Below are positions 16,728 through 26,087 of a stretch of 64,000 bases of DNA, piece after piece; within the stretch, counting starts at the first letter, position 1; the number at the start of each line of letters is the position of its first letter. The position numbers were made by a program, and so were the translations under genes. The DNA is taken from positions 73,951 to 137,950 of the forward strand of contig JBCDFV010000007.1 in the NCBI GenBank assembly GCA_039177555.1. The letters run 5' to 3'. This DNA is from JANQGH01 sp039177555 (GTDB lineage: Bacteria > Pseudomonadota > Alphaproteobacteria > DSM-16000 > Inquilinaceae). The notes below the pieces were generated by a model, which worked only from the letters and a program-made list of their open reading frames with translations, was not told where the DNA came from and did not search any database.

Positions 16728-17843
16728 ATGAAACTCACCATCGAACGCGCCGCATTGTTGAAGTCTTTGGGCCATGTGCAGAGCGTGGTGGAACGACGCA
16801 ACACCATCCCGATCCTGGCCAATGTGATGATCAAGGCGGAAACCGGCCGGCTGAGCCTGACCGCCACGGACATGGATCTGGAAGTCGTGGAATCGGTCGC
16901 CGTCGACGTCCAGACCGCGGGTGAGACCACCGCACCCGCGCATACGCTGTACGACATCGTCCGCAAACTGCCCGAGGGCAGCCAGGTGGAACTGGCCTTC
17001 GACAGTGCCGCCAACGCCATCGCCCTGCGGGCCGGCCGCTCGCGCTTTCGGCTTGGCTGCCTGCCCGTGGCCGATTTTCCGACCATGGCCGGCGGCGACA
17101 TGACCCATCGTTTCACGCTGACGGGCGCGGATTTGAGCGGCCTGATCGAACGCACGCGCTTTGCCATCTCGCTGGAAGAGACGCGGTATTATCTCAACGG
17201 CATCTACTTTCACGCCTCGGACGGGGAGACGCCGATGCTGCGCGCGGTCGCCACGGACGGCCACCGGTTGGCGCGGGTGGAGATGGTGCTGCCGTCCGGC
17301 GCGGAGCAGATGCCGGGCATCATCATCCCGCGCAAGACGGTGAACGAGCTCTATCGCCTGATCGAGGAGACCGACAGCGACATCGCCATCGAACTGAGCG
17401 ACACCAAGATCCGCTTTCAGTTCGGCGACATCATTCTGACCTCGAAGCTGATCGACGGCACGTTCCCGGACTATGAGCGGGTCATACCGGCGGCCAACGA
17501 TAAGGTCATGGAGGTCCAGGCCAAGGAATTCGCCGAGGCGGTCGATCGCGTCTCTACGATCGCGACGGAAAAAAGCCGGGCGATCAAGCTGAACCTCAAT
17601 CCAAGCGCGCTGACCCTGTCGGCTACCAGCGCGGAACAGGGCAGCGCCAATGAGGAGCTTGAGGTCGCCTACGAGGCCGACCCCTTGGAAATCGGCTTCA
17701 ACGCCCGATATCTGCTGGACATAACCCAGCAACTTGACGGCGATGGCGCGCGCTTTGTCATGGCCGACGCGGCGTCGCCGACGATCATTCAGGATGTCGC
17801 CGACGCCAGCGCGCTGTACGTGCTGATGCCCATGCGGGTCTAG
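16728..17843 (+). CDS. dnaN: DNA polymerase III beta sliding clamp
   Basis: Ring-shaped processivity clamp of the replicative polymerase. The 371 residues begin MKLTIERAALLKSLGHVQSV and contain RRNTIPILANV, FAISLEETRYYLNGIYF, ATDGHRLA and the ending YVLMPMRV. These represent the three repeated clamp domains and the C-terminal partner-binding pocket. It is followed after 7 bases by recF, then gyrB. Confidence 0.98.
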   Translation: MKLTIERAALLKSLGHVQSVVERRNTIPILANVMIKAETGRLSLTATDMDLEVVESVAVDVQTAGETTAPAHTLYDIVRKLPEGSQVELAFDSAANAIALRAGRSRFRLGCLPVADFPTMAGGDMTHRFTLTGADLSGLIERTRFAISLEETRYYLNGIYFHASDGETPMLRAVATDGHRLARVEMVLPSGAEQMPGIIIPRKTVNELYRLIEETDSDIAIELSDTKIRFQFGDIILTSKLIDGTFPDYERVIPAANDKVMEVQAKEFAEAVDRVSTIATEKSRAIKLNLNPSALTLSATSAEQGSANEELEVAYEADPLEIGFNARYLLDITQQLDGDGARFVMADAASPTIIQDVADASALYVLMPMRV

Positions 17844-17850
17844 CCACAGC

Positions 17851-19053
17851 GTGCGTTCGTCCCTGGCGGCGCTGCCAGAAAACACGTCGGAAGATGCGGT
17901 GGAGACGGCAAGCCGAGTCGCCATTGAGCGCCTGACGGTCAGCGAGTTTCGCTGCTACGGCGCCGCGGTGCTGACCGCCGAAGGTCGCTCGGTGGTGCTG
18001 ACCGGGCCGAACGGCGCGGGCAAGACGAACCTGTTGGAGGCCGTGTCCTTTTTGGCGCCCGGACGGGGTCTGCGGCGGGCGCCGCTGGCGGACGTCGGGC
18101 GCCGGCGCGCCAACGCGACCGAGCCGACACGGTGGGCGGTCTCGGCGCGCCTGATGACCGGTACGGGTGTCATTCCGGTGGGCACGGGGCTTGATCCGTC
18201 CGCGCCGCCCGGCACGTTGCGGCGGGTTGTCAGGGTCGACGGCCGGCCGGCGCCAAGCCAGACGGCGTTGGCGGAACTGGCGACGATCCAATGGCTGACG
18301 CCGCAGATGGACCGGCTGTTCGCCGACGGTTCCAGCGGCCGACGGCGGTTTTTCGACCGCATGGTCTATGGCTATCACAAGGGCCATTCGGCGGCCCTGA
18401 CGGCCTACGAGCAGGCCATGCGGGAACGTACGCGCCTGTTGCGTGATGGCCGGGGCGACGATCGGTGGCTGGCAGCGTTGGAAGACGCCATGGCGACCCA
18501 TGGGGTGTCGATTTCGGCGGCCCGGCTGGCAACGGCGGAAAGGCTCGTACGGGCCGTACGCGTACGCAGCGGTTCGGCATTTCCGCAGGCCGATATCGCG
18601 CTGAGCGGGACGGTCGAGGCCTGGCTGGCCGACAAGCCGGCGGCGGAGGTCGAGGACGCGCTGCGCGCCCTGTTGCGGGAACGCCGGCCGATCGACGCGG
18701 CGGCGGGGGCGGCGACGGAAGGGCCGCATCGCGCGGACCTGGTCGTGCATCACGCGGCCAAGGGCATGCCGGCGGCGCAGTGTTCGACCGGCGAGCAAAA
18801 GGCGCTGCTGATCGGCCTGATCCTGGCCAACGGCCGCCTGACCGCGTCGGAAAGAGGCGCGCCGCCGATCTTTCTGCTGGACGAGGTGGCGGCGCATCTG
18901 GACGCGAACAGGCGCCGGGCGCTGTTCGACGAGTTGGCGGCGCTGGGCTGTCAGGCGTGGCTGAGCGGCACCGATCGCGGCCTGTTCGACGGCATGGCCG
19001 CCGAGACGTTGTACGTGACCGTCGAGGACGGCCAGTTGAGGCCCGAAACCTGA
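17851..19053 (+). CDS. recF: DNA replication and repair protein RecF
   Basis: SMC-like ATPase that loads RecA at gaps through RecFOR. The 400 residues have Walker A GPNGAGKTNLLEAVSFLAPGRG, FFDRMVYG, signature-type STGEQKALLIGLILA and Walker B IFLLDEVAAHLD. The GTG start is 7 bases after the dnaN stop and the first 20 or so residues are a non-conserved extension, so the exact start is uncertain. Confidence 0.95.
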   Translation: MRSSLAALPENTSEDAVETASRVAIERLTVSEFRCYGAAVLTAEGRSVVLTGPNGAGKTNLLEAVSFLAPGRGLRRAPLADVGRRRANATEPTRWAVSARLMTGTGVIPVGTGLDPSAPPGTLRRVVRVDGRPAPSQTALAELATIQWLTPQMDRLFADGSSGRRRFFDRMVYGYHKGHSAALTAYEQAMRERTRLLRDGRGDDRWLAALEDAMATHGVSISAARLATAERLVRAVRVRSGSAFPQADIALSGTVEAWLADKPAAEVEDALRALLRERRPIDAAAGAATEGPHRADLVVHHAAKGMPAAQCSTGEQKALLIGLILANGRLTASERGAPPIFLLDEVAAHLDANRRRALFDELAALGCQAWLSGTDRGLFDGMAAETLYVTVEDGQLRPET

Positions 19054-19119
19054 CGCATTTAGCGTTGTGCCGAATACGAATTTGTACGTGGTGTACTGAA
19101 GGAACTGGTAGGATTAGTG

Positions 19120-21609
19120 ATGGTTGAGCCGATTAGCGCGGGCGCGGAGAACGCCGCCGACGATCCCGAATATGGCGCGGATCAAATCAAGGTGCTGCGC
19201 GGCCTGGAGGCCGTGCGCAAGCGCCCCGGCATGTATATCGGTGATACGGACGACGGCTCGGGCCTGCACCACATGGTCTACGAGGTCGTCGACAACGCGA
19301 TCGATGAGTCGCTGGCCGGCCATTGCGACACCATCGAGGTCACGCTGAACCCGGACGGGTCGGTGACGGTGACCGACAATGGGCGCGGCATTCCGGTCGA
19401 CATCCACAAGGAAGAGGGCGTCAGCGCGGCCGAGGTCATCATGACCCAGCTCCACGCCGGCGGGAAGTTCGACCAGAACTCTTACAAGGTGTCGGGGGGG
19501 TTGCACGGCGTCGGCGTCTCCGTCGTCAACGCGCTGTCGCAATGGCTGTCCCTGACGATCTGGCGCGACGGCAAGACCTGGGCCATGCGCTTCGTCGATG
19601 GCGAGGCGGAAGACAAGCTGGCGGTGACCGGCGATGCGCCGGTTGAGGACGGCAACGCGAAAACGGGAACGTCGATCTCGTTCTTGCCGTCGCCGGCGAC
19701 GTTCACCATGCTCGACTTCAATCTGTCGACCTTGGAACACCGTCTGCGGGAACTGGCGTTCCTGAATTCCGGCGTGACCCTGATCCTGATCGACGATCGA
19801 GGCGTCGAGCCCAAGCGCATCGAGATGCATTACGAGGGCGGGCTGGAGGCGTTTGTCGGCTATCTCGACAAGTCCAAGACGCCGGTCCATCGCCCGCCGA
19901 TCATCATGTCGGCGGAACGCGACGGCATTACCGTGGAACTGGCCATGCAATGGACCGACAGTTTCCACGAGACCATGCTGTGCTTCACCAACAACATTCC
20001 GCAACGCGACGGTGGCACCCATCTGGCCGGTTTTCGCGGCGCGCTGACCCGACAGGTGAACGCCTATGCCGCCTCGTCGGGCCTGGCGAAGCGCGAAAAG
20101 GTCTCCCTGTCGGGCGATGACGCGCGCGAGGGCCTGACCTCCGTCCTATCGGTCAAGGTTCCCGACCCGAAGTTCTCCAGCCAGACCAAGGACAAGCTGG
20201 TGTCGTCGGAGGTGCGGCCGGTGGTGGAAAACCTGGTCAACGAGGCGCTGGGCACCTGGTTCGAGGAACATCCGGCGGAGGCCAAGCGCATCGTCCAGAA
20301 GGTGGTCGAGGCGGCGGCCGCGCGCGAGGCGGCGCGCAAGGCGCGCGAGCTGACGCGGCGCAAGTCGGCACTGGATATCGCCTCCCTGCCCGGCAAGCTG
20401 GCCGACTGTCAGAATCGCGACCCGGCGGAAAGCGAACTGTTCCTGGTGGAGGGCGATTCCGCCGGTGGGTCGGCCAAGCAGGGCCGCGACCGCAAGTTTC
20501 AGGCCATCCTGCCCCTGCGCGGCAAGATCCTGAACGTGGAACGGGCGCGCATCGATAAGATGCTGTCCAGTGCGGAGATCGGCACGTTGATCACCGCGCT
20601 GGGTACTGGCATTCGCGAGGATTTCGACGTCGAGAAGACCCGCTATCACCGGGTCATCATCATGACGGACGCGGATGTCGACGGCAGCCACATCCGCACG
20701 CTGCTGCTGACCTTCTTTTATCGCCAGATGCCCGAGATCATCGAGCAGGGCTATCTCTACATCGCCCAGCCGCCGCTCTATCGCGCGGCGCGCGGCAAGT
20801 CGGAGATCTATCTGAAGGACGACGCCGCGCTGGAGGACTACCTGATCGACAGCGGCATCCAGGATGCGGTGCTGACCCGCCATGACGGGGTGCAGATCGC
20901 GTCGGCGGATCTGCGGGCGCTGGTCGATCTGTCGCGCGAGGCCAAGCGGCATTTGGAGGTTCTGGCCCGCCGGGTCGGGCGCATGGATGTCGTGGAGCAG
21001 GTGGCGATCGCCGGCGCCTATTCGGCCACGCTGTTGTCCGACCGTGACCGATCAAGCGCGGCGGCCGAGTACGTCGCCAAGCGTCTCGACACCTTAGCGC
21101 CGGTGCTGGAGCGGGGCTGGACGGGCGAGGCAATGGGCCCGCGCGGCAACCTGCCCGGCGGCTTGCGCTTCATGCGCACGGTGCGCGGCGTGACCGAGAC
21201 CCGCCATGTGGACGGCGATCTGGTGCGGTCCGGCGAGGCGCGGCGCCTGGACACCATTGCGGGGGATCTGCAGGAGGCGTTCGCCCGCGAGGCGACGCTG
21301 ACCATCACGCCGGCACGAGGCGAGCCGCAGGAGTTCGCCATCGCCGGCCCGGTCAGCCTGGTCGACAAGGTGATGGAACTGGGCCGCAAGGGCATTTCGA
21401 TCCAGCGCTACAAGGGCTTGGGCGAGATGAATGCCGAGCAGCTGTGGGAAACCACGCTCGACCCGAATGTGCGTACGCTGTTGCAGGTCAAGGTCGCCCA
21501 TGCTGACGAGGCGGACGAGATCTTCAACACGCTGATGGGCGACGTGGTCGAGCCGCGGCGCGAATTCATCCAGGAAAACGCCCTGATGGTGGCCAACCTG
21601 GACGTTTAG
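19120..21609 (+). CDS. gyrB: DNA gyrase subunit B
   Basis: ATPase subunit of the type II topoisomerase that introduces negative supercoils. The 829 residues include ATP-site DNAIDESLAGHCD, YKVSGGLHGVGVSVVNALS and TOPRIM motifs LVEGDSAGGSAKQGRDR, RGKILNVE and DADVDGSHIRTLLL. The C-terminus is IQRYKGLGEMNAEQLWETT. ATG at 19120 is chosen over an overlapping GTG at 19117. Its stop codon overlaps the stop of the convergent acyl-CoA ligase gene. Confidence 0.98.
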   Translation: MVEPISAGAENAADDPEYGADQIKVLRGLEAVRKRPGMYIGDTDDGSGLHHMVYEVVDNAIDESLAGHCDTIEVTLNPDGSVTVTDNGRGIPVDIHKEEGVSAAEVIMTQLHAGGKFDQNSYKVSGGLHGVGVSVVNALSQWLSLTIWRDGKTWAMRFVDGEAEDKLAVTGDAPVEDGNAKTGTSISFLPSPATFTMLDFNLSTLEHRLRELAFLNSGVTLILIDDRGVEPKRIEMHYEGGLEAFVGYLDKSKTPVHRPPIIMSAERDGITVELAMQWTDSFHETMLCFTNNIPQRDGGTHLAGFRGALTRQVNAYAASSGLAKREKVSLSGDDAREGLTSVLSVKVPDPKFSSQTKDKLVSSEVRPVVENLVNEALGTWFEEHPAEAKRIVQKVVEAAAAREAARKARELTRRKSALDIASLPGKLADCQNRDPAESELFLVEGDSAGGSAKQGRDRKFQAILPLRGKILNVERARIDKMLSSAEIGTLITALGTGIREDFDVEKTRYHRVIIMTDADVDGSHIRTLLLTFFYRQMPEIIEQGYLYIAQPPLYRAARGKSEIYLKDDAALEDYLIDSGIQDAVLTRHDGVQIASADLRALVDLSREAKRHLEVLARRVGRMDVVEQVAIAGAYSATLLSDRDRSSAAAEYVAKRLDTLAPVLERGWTGEAMGPRGNLPGGLRFMRTVRGVTETRHVDGDLVRSGEARRLDTIAGDLQEAFAREATLTITPARGEPQEFAIAGPVSLVDKVMELGRKGISIQRYKGLGEMNAEQLWETTLDPNVRTLLQVKVAHADEADEIFNTLMGDVVEPRREFIQENALMVANLDV

Positions 21610-23243
21610 GGGCTGCCTTCCCCGCTCAGGGAGCCGTCGGCGTAGGCGGCGCGCAGCTTGGTTTTCAGCACCTTGCCCGTGGCGCCGATGGGCAGCGCCT
21701 CGACGAACACGATCTGTTCCGGCAGCCACCATTTGGCGACCTTCTCGCTGAGATAGGCGCGCACCGTATCGGCATCGACCGTCGTGTCGGCGGTCTTCAC
21801 CACCGCCAGCAGGGGCCGTTCGTCCCACTTCTCGTCGGGGATGCCGATCACGGCCGCCTGGGCAATCGCCGGGTGGCCCATGGCCGCGTTTTCCAGGTCG
21901 ATCGAACTGATCCACTCGCCGCCCGACTTGATCAGATCCTTCTTGCGGTCGGTGATCTGCATGTAAGCGTCGTCATCCATGGTCGCGACGTCGCCGGTGT
22001 CGAACCAGCCATCGGCGTCATGATTGTCGCTGTGATCGAGCCGGTAATAGCCCGACGCGATCCAGGGGCCGCGCACCTTCAAGGCGCCGAAGGCGGTGCC
22101 GTCATGGGGCAACGGCCGGTCATGCTCGTCGACGATCTTCATCTCCACGCCATAGACCGGCCGCCCTTGCTTAGCCAGCTGGCCAAAGCGCTTGTCCTTA
22201 TCGGCTGATTCCATGCCGGCCTTCAGCAGGCTGACGGTGCCCAGCGGGCTCATCTCCGTCATGCCCCAGGCGTGCAGCACGGTGATGCCGAACTCCTCCT
22301 GAAACGCCTCGATCATGGAGCGTGGCGCGGCCGACCCGCCGATGATGATCCGCTTCAGCGACGGCACGGTCTCGCCCGTCTGCCGCCAATGGGCCAAGAG
22401 GCCGTGCCAGATCGTCGGCACGCCCGCCGTGATCGTAACCTCTTCGTCGCGCATCAGCTGGGTCAGGCTGGCGCCGTCCAGGCCCGGCCCCGGCATGACC
22501 AGCTTCGTGCCGTTCATGGCGGCGGCGTAGGGAATGCCCCAGGCCAGCACGTGGAACTGCGGCACGACGGGCAGCATGGCGTCGCTTTCGGCCATAGGCA
22601 CGGCGGAGGGCAGGGAAAAGCCGAACGTGTGCAGCACCGTGGCCCGATGGCTGTAGAGCACGCCCTTGGGGTCGCCGGTCGTACCGGATGTGTAGCAAAG
22701 CGCCGAGGCCGTGTTCTCGTCGAACTCCGGCCAGTCATAATCGGTCGATTGCGCCGCCAACAGATCCTCGTAGCAAAGGCCGTTGTCGAGCGCGTCGGCC
22801 GGCATGCTGGCCCGGTCGGTCAGGTAGATGACGCGCTCCACCTTGGGCAACTGGCCGATCAGCTTGGCGACAAGGGGCGCGAAGGTCAGGTCGACGCACA
22901 GAATGCGGGCCTCGGCATGGTTGATCACGAAGGCCATCTGGGTCGGGTGCAGGCGGGGGTTGATCGTATGGATCACCGCGCCCATGCCCGAGACGCCGTA
23001 ATAGAGCTCAACATGGCGGTGCGTGTTCCAGGCGATCGTCGCCACGCGGTCGCCCTGGCCGATGCCGAGATCGGTCAGGGCGTTGGCAAGCTGCTTCGAC
23101 CGGTTGGCGACGCCCGCGTAAGTCTCTCGGTGGATCGGCCCCTCGACCGTTCGCGTGACGATCTCGCGGTCGTGGAAGACGCTGGCCGCGTGATCCAGGA
23201 TCGTTGAGATCAACAGCGGCCGATCCATCATCAGTCCGCGCAT
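21606..23243 (-). CDS. Acyl-CoA ligase, AMP-binding (FadD/DmdB-like)
   Basis: ANL-superfamily ligase that makes acyl-CoA through an acyl-adenylate. The 545 residues have the P-loop CYTSGTTGDPKGVLYSHRA, A5 motif WGMTEMSPLG, A7 WFDTGDVATMD, A8 RKKDLIKSGGEWIS and catalytic Lys in GATGKVLKTKLR. The N-terminal DRPLLISTILDHAA and the overall pattern resemble medium/long-chain ligases and 3-methylmercaptopropionyl-CoA ligase (DmdB). The substrate cannot be fixed. It is the last gene of the minus-strand block downstream of the benzoate importer, with a 63-base gap before it. Confidence 0.9.
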   Translation of the reverse strand: MRGLMMDRPLLISTILDHAASVFHDREIVTRTVEGPIHRETYAGVANRSKQLANALTDLGIGQGDRVATIAWNTHRHVELYYGVSGMGAVIHTINPRLHPTQMAFVINHAEARILCVDLTFAPLVAKLIGQLPKVERVIYLTDRASMPADALDNGLCYEDLLAAQSTDYDWPEFDENTASALCYTSGTTGDPKGVLYSHRATVLHTFGFSLPSAVPMAESDAMLPVVPQFHVLAWGIPYAAAMNGTKLVMPGPGLDGASLTQLMRDEEVTITAGVPTIWHGLLAHWRQTGETVPSLKRIIIGGSAAPRSMIEAFQEEFGITVLHAWGMTEMSPLGTVSLLKAGMESADKDKRFGQLAKQGRPVYGVEMKIVDEHDRPLPHDGTAFGALKVRGPWIASGYYRLDHSDNHDADGWFDTGDVATMDDDAYMQITDRKKDLIKSGGEWISSIDLENAAMGHPAIAQAAVIGIPDEKWDERPLLAVVKTADTTVDADTVRAYLSEKVAKWWLPEQIVFVEALPIGATGKVLKTKLRAAYADGSLSGEGSP

Positions 23244-23306
23244 GGCTACCCTCCCTGTCTTTTGTTCAGGACAGGGTCGCGCGTTCGTTGGCCGGGCGCA
23301 ACCGGA

Positions 23307-23786
23307 CTAAGTGTCCGCGTGTTCCTGCGGCCAGATCACCGTGAACCGCTCAAAGACGGTCTCCATGTCGTCGGTGAAGACGAAACCCTCGCGCGCTGCC
23401 TCACGGCTGAAAAAGCTGCGATGGGCGTCCAGCCACCATTGCCGGGTGCGGTCGCCCTCGCCCTCATCCCACGCAAACTGGTCATCGACCTGGTTCATAG
23501 GTTTCACGGTGACTTCCGTTGTGCGCCAGATGCAGCGGGGTGCGCCCGCGCCGTCCAGCACGATCACCAAATCACCAACGGCGGGCATCTTTTCGCCGCC
23601 CTCGGTGAAATCCCGTAACAGGCCCGCGGTTGCCCGCTTGCGGCCTTCGACGATCAGGCCGGCCAGCTCGGTTTGCATGGCCGGGCTGTCGCCACAGCTC
23701 AGCGCCTCATAGTTGTCGCCGCTATGGCCCGTCGACTGCTTGAAGGCTTGCCAAAAGGCTTGGACGGCGTCACTTGGCGTCGTCAT
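23307..23786 (-). CDS. ASCH-domain protein
   Basis: A 159-residue soluble protein, MTTPSDAVQAFWQAFKQSTG onward. The ASCH fold is suggested by LIVEGRKRATAGLL (the conserved GxKxxT-like element), VGDLVIVLDGAGAPRCIWRTTEVTV and FAWDEGEGDRTRQWWLDAHRSFF. Such domains resemble PUA RNA-binding folds, and some members are amidohydrolases acting on N4-acylcytidine; the role here is unknown. The start at 23786 overlaps the crotonase stop by 17 bases, suggesting co-translation. Confidence 0.8.
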   Translation of the reverse strand: MTTPSDAVQAFWQAFKQSTGHSGDNYEALSCGDSPAMQTELAGLIVEGRKRATAGLLRDFTEGGEKMPAVGDLVIVLDGAGAPRCIWRTTEVTVKPMNQVDDQFAWDEGEGDRTRQWWLDAHRSFFSREAAREGFVFTDDMETVFERFTVIWPQEHADT

Positions 23787-24555
23787 CGGCTTTCCCCTTC
23801 TTCGCTTCCAAGAACGCGCGCATGCCGGCAACGGCCTCCGGACTGGTCTGGGCCAGTGCGGTCGCCAGGCTCTCGGTGAAAAGCCCTTCGGACGGCGCCA
23901 TCTCGTCGATGCGGGCGATGGCGTTCAGGATCATGTAGTTGGACAAGGGCGCATTGCCGACGATGGTCTCGGCCAGGGACAGCGCGCGTTCCATCGCCTC
24001 GCCCGCGTCGACCGTATAGTGCGACAGGCCGAGCCTCAGGCCGTCGTCGGCATCATAGGTGCGGCCGGTCAGCATCATCTCGACCATGCGGCCCTGTCCG
24101 ATCGTGCGGGCCACGCGCACGCTGCCGCCGCCGCCGACGAAAATGCCTCGCCGCCCCTCGGGCAGGCCGTAGAAGGTCGATGGTTCGGCCACGCGCACAT
24201 GGCTCGACAAGGCCAGTTCGAGACCGCCGCCGATGACCGCGCCGTGCAGCGCCGCGACGACGGGCAGGCCGCCGAACTGGATCTTGTGAAAGGTCGCATG
24301 CCAACGCTGGCTGTGCCGCATGACCTCGAACGGGTCGCGCTCGGCGTGCTCGCTCAAATCCAGGCCGGCGCAGAAATGCTCGCCCGCGCCCGCCAGAACG
24401 ACTGCCTTGGTCTCGGCCGGCGGCTCTGAAAAAATCCTATCGAGCTCGTCGATCAGCCTGTCGTTGACGGCGTTGCGCTTGGCCGGCCGGTTCAGCGTGA
24501 CGACCGCGATGGCGCCGCGCTGGTCGACCGTCAGCGTCTTGAAGGTCTCCGTCAT
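23770..24555 (-). CDS. Enoyl-CoA hydratase/isomerase family protein (crotonase)
   Basis: A 261-residue crotonase fold protein acting on an acyl-CoA. The oxyanion-hole element is HFCAGLDLSE. The first catalytic Glu is retained in VIGGGLELALS and a second acidic residue in GLPEGRRGIF, so hydratase activity is possible. The glycine-rich FVGGGGSVRVAR differs from standard hydratases. It lies between the thioesterase (27-base gap) and the ASCH gene, downstream of the benzoate importer. A role in aromatic or dicarboxyl-CoA breakdown is inferred from context. Confidence 0.85.
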   Translation of the reverse strand: MTETFKTLTVDQRGAIAVVTLNRPAKRNAVNDRLIDELDRIFSEPPAETKAVVLAGAGEHFCAGLDLSEHAERDPFEVMRHSQRWHATFHKIQFGGLPVVAALHGAVIGGGLELALSSHVRVAEPSTFYGLPEGRRGIFVGGGGSVRVARTIGQGRMVEMMLTGRTYDADDGLRLGLSHYTVDAGEAMERALSLAETIVGNAPLSNYMILNAIARIDEMAPSEGLFTESLATALAQTSPEAVAGMRAFLEAKKGKADDDAK

Positions 24556-24582
24556 CGGCCGGACCGTATCACGCGGCCCGGG

Positions 24583-25020
24583 TCATGGCACGTTTGCCGG
24601 GGTGTCGGTCTCGGCCATGAAATCGGCCATGCGTGCGGCCAACGTCTCGGGGATGCGGACGGATTTCAGCTTGTCGAGATCGGTGTAAACCACGGTCAGC
24701 TTTGCCTTCAGGCGATTTTCCCCGTTGCACGAGCCGACGATGGCAAGGTCGATCGCGCTGCGGCCGATTTTCAACACGGTCATCGACAGGCGAAGCACAT
24801 CGCCCATGCGGCTGGGTTTTTGGAAGTGCACCTTGATGTCGACCATCGGCGTGCCGCGCCGTTCCTCGAAATGCAGTGCGGCCCATGGCGTTTCCAGCGG
24901 GCCGGCGAACCAGTCCTCGACCATCTGATTGAACATCAGGAAATAGCGCGGATAGAACACGATTCCGGCGACATCGCAATGCTCGAACCGGATCGGGAAA
25001 TCGAGATCGAAACTGGTCAC
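24583..25020 (-). CDS. Acyl-CoA thioesterase, 4-hydroxybenzoyl-CoA thioesterase (hot-dog) family
   Basis: A 145-residue hot-dog thioesterase starting at GTG 25020, whose last bases overlap the upstream TGA (GTGA). The active-site segment FEHCDVAGIVFYPRYF carries the nucleophilic-position Asp of the Pseudomonas-type 4-hydroxybenzoyl-CoA thioesterase, followed by the long helix MFNQMVEDWF. In the benzoate island it may recycle CoA by hydrolysing benzoyl-CoA, as thioesterases in known box clusters do; that substrate is inference. A much longer open frame to 26091 exists, but its first 350 codons lie antiframe in the next gene and are not coding. Confidence 0.88.
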   Translation of the reverse strand: MTSFDLDFPIRFEHCDVAGIVFYPRYFLMFNQMVEDWFAGPLETPWAALHFEERRGTPMVDIKVHFQKPSRMGDVLRLSMTVLKIGRSAIDLAIVGSCNGENRLKAKLTVVYTDLDKLKSVRIPETLAARMADFMAETDTPANVP

Positions 25021-26084
25021 GACGGCTGTTTCCTCTCGTCCGCCAGGCTGATGGTGGGCCGTTCGGTCGCGTACCGCCTGACGCCGTCCTCGTCCGACGC
25101 AAGCAAATAGCCGCGCCGCGCAAGATAGGTGAGATGGGCCACGGCTTCGCCCAGCGCGAAGACGATCTGGTGATCGTCCATGGCCCGATCGAACAGGGTC
25201 GGGATCAGCTCGGTCGCCGATTTCGGTGCGTTGACGCACGCCGCAAGCGCCGCGTTCAGCCGATGTTCGTGATGCCCGGCCAGTTCCACAAGCCGCTCTG
25301 GAACGCCGCGGAAGGGCGTCCGGTGTCCCGGCAGGGCCAGCGTCTCCGACGGCAGCCAGGCGAAGGCGTTGAGCGTGTCGAGGAAATCTGTCAGCGGATC
25401 GGCGTCCGGCTGGGCCCAAAGCACGGAGATGTTCGGCGTGATCTTGGGCAGGATCTGATCGCCGGCGATCAACAGGTTTTCCGCCTCGCACCACAGGCAG
25501 GCATGGGCCGGCGAGTGGCCACGGCCCGTCACCACCCGCCATTGCCGGCCGCCGATGGCCAAGACGTCGTCTTCGGTCAACGGGTCGATCGTCTCGACGA
25601 TCGGTTCGATGCGTTCGCGGAAGACGTTGCCGCGCAGCGCCAGCCGATCGAGCGTTTCTTGGTCTAGCCCGTGAAGGGCGAAGAACGCCTGCTGGCCGGC
25701 CACGAATTCCGCCGCGCTGCGGGTGCTGATATGGGTGGCGAGGCGCCATTCCTCCGGCGCCATGGCGACGGGGGCGTCGACACGCTGCGACAGATAGCCG
25801 GTGAGGCCGGCATGGTCCGGGTGGAAGTGCGTCGCGATAATGCGGTTGATGGGCCGGCCGGCGAGCGCGGTTGTCAGCGCCGTCTCCCAATGATGCTTGA
25901 TCGCGTCGGTCGACATGCCGGTGTCGATGATGACCCAGCCATCGCCATTGTCCAGAACCCAGAGATTGACATGGTTCAGGGCGAAGGGCAGCGGCATTTG
26001 CAGCCAGAAGATGCCGTCTAGCACCTCGGTCGGATGGCCTTGCGGCGGCAACGGGAAGGGTGTCGGGCTGCGATCGTCGGGCAT
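25017..26084 (-). CDS. MBL-fold metallo-hydrolase
   Basis: A 355-residue metallo-beta-lactamase-fold hydrolase with the dinuclear metal motif THFHPDHAG. Other ligands sit in VVTGRGHSPAHACLW, LIAGDQILP and LPGHRTPF. A C-terminal helical domain follows (residues about 290-345). Cytoplasmic, with no signal peptide. Homologues with this architecture are often thioesterase- or lactonase-like enzymes, but the substrate is not readable. It is coupled to the downstream thioesterase by a GTGA overlap and follows the alpha/beta hydrolase after 3 bases. Confidence 0.88.
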   Translation of the reverse strand: MPDDRSPTPFPLPPQGHPTEVLDGIFWLQMPLPFALNHVNLWVLDNGDGWVIIDTGMSTDAIKHHWETALTTALAGRPINRIIATHFHPDHAGLTGYLSQRVDAPVAMAPEEWRLATHISTRSAAEFVAGQQAFFALHGLDQETLDRLALRGNVFRERIEPIVETIDPLTEDDVLAIGGRQWRVVTGRGHSPAHACLWCEAENLLIAGDQILPKITPNISVLWAQPDADPLTDFLDTLNAFAWLPSETLALPGHRTPFRGVPERLVELAGHHEHRLNAALAACVNAPKSATELIPTLFDRAMDDHQIVFALGEAVAHLTYLARRGYLLASDEDGVRRYATERPTISLADERKQPS

Positions 26085-26087
26085 GGC

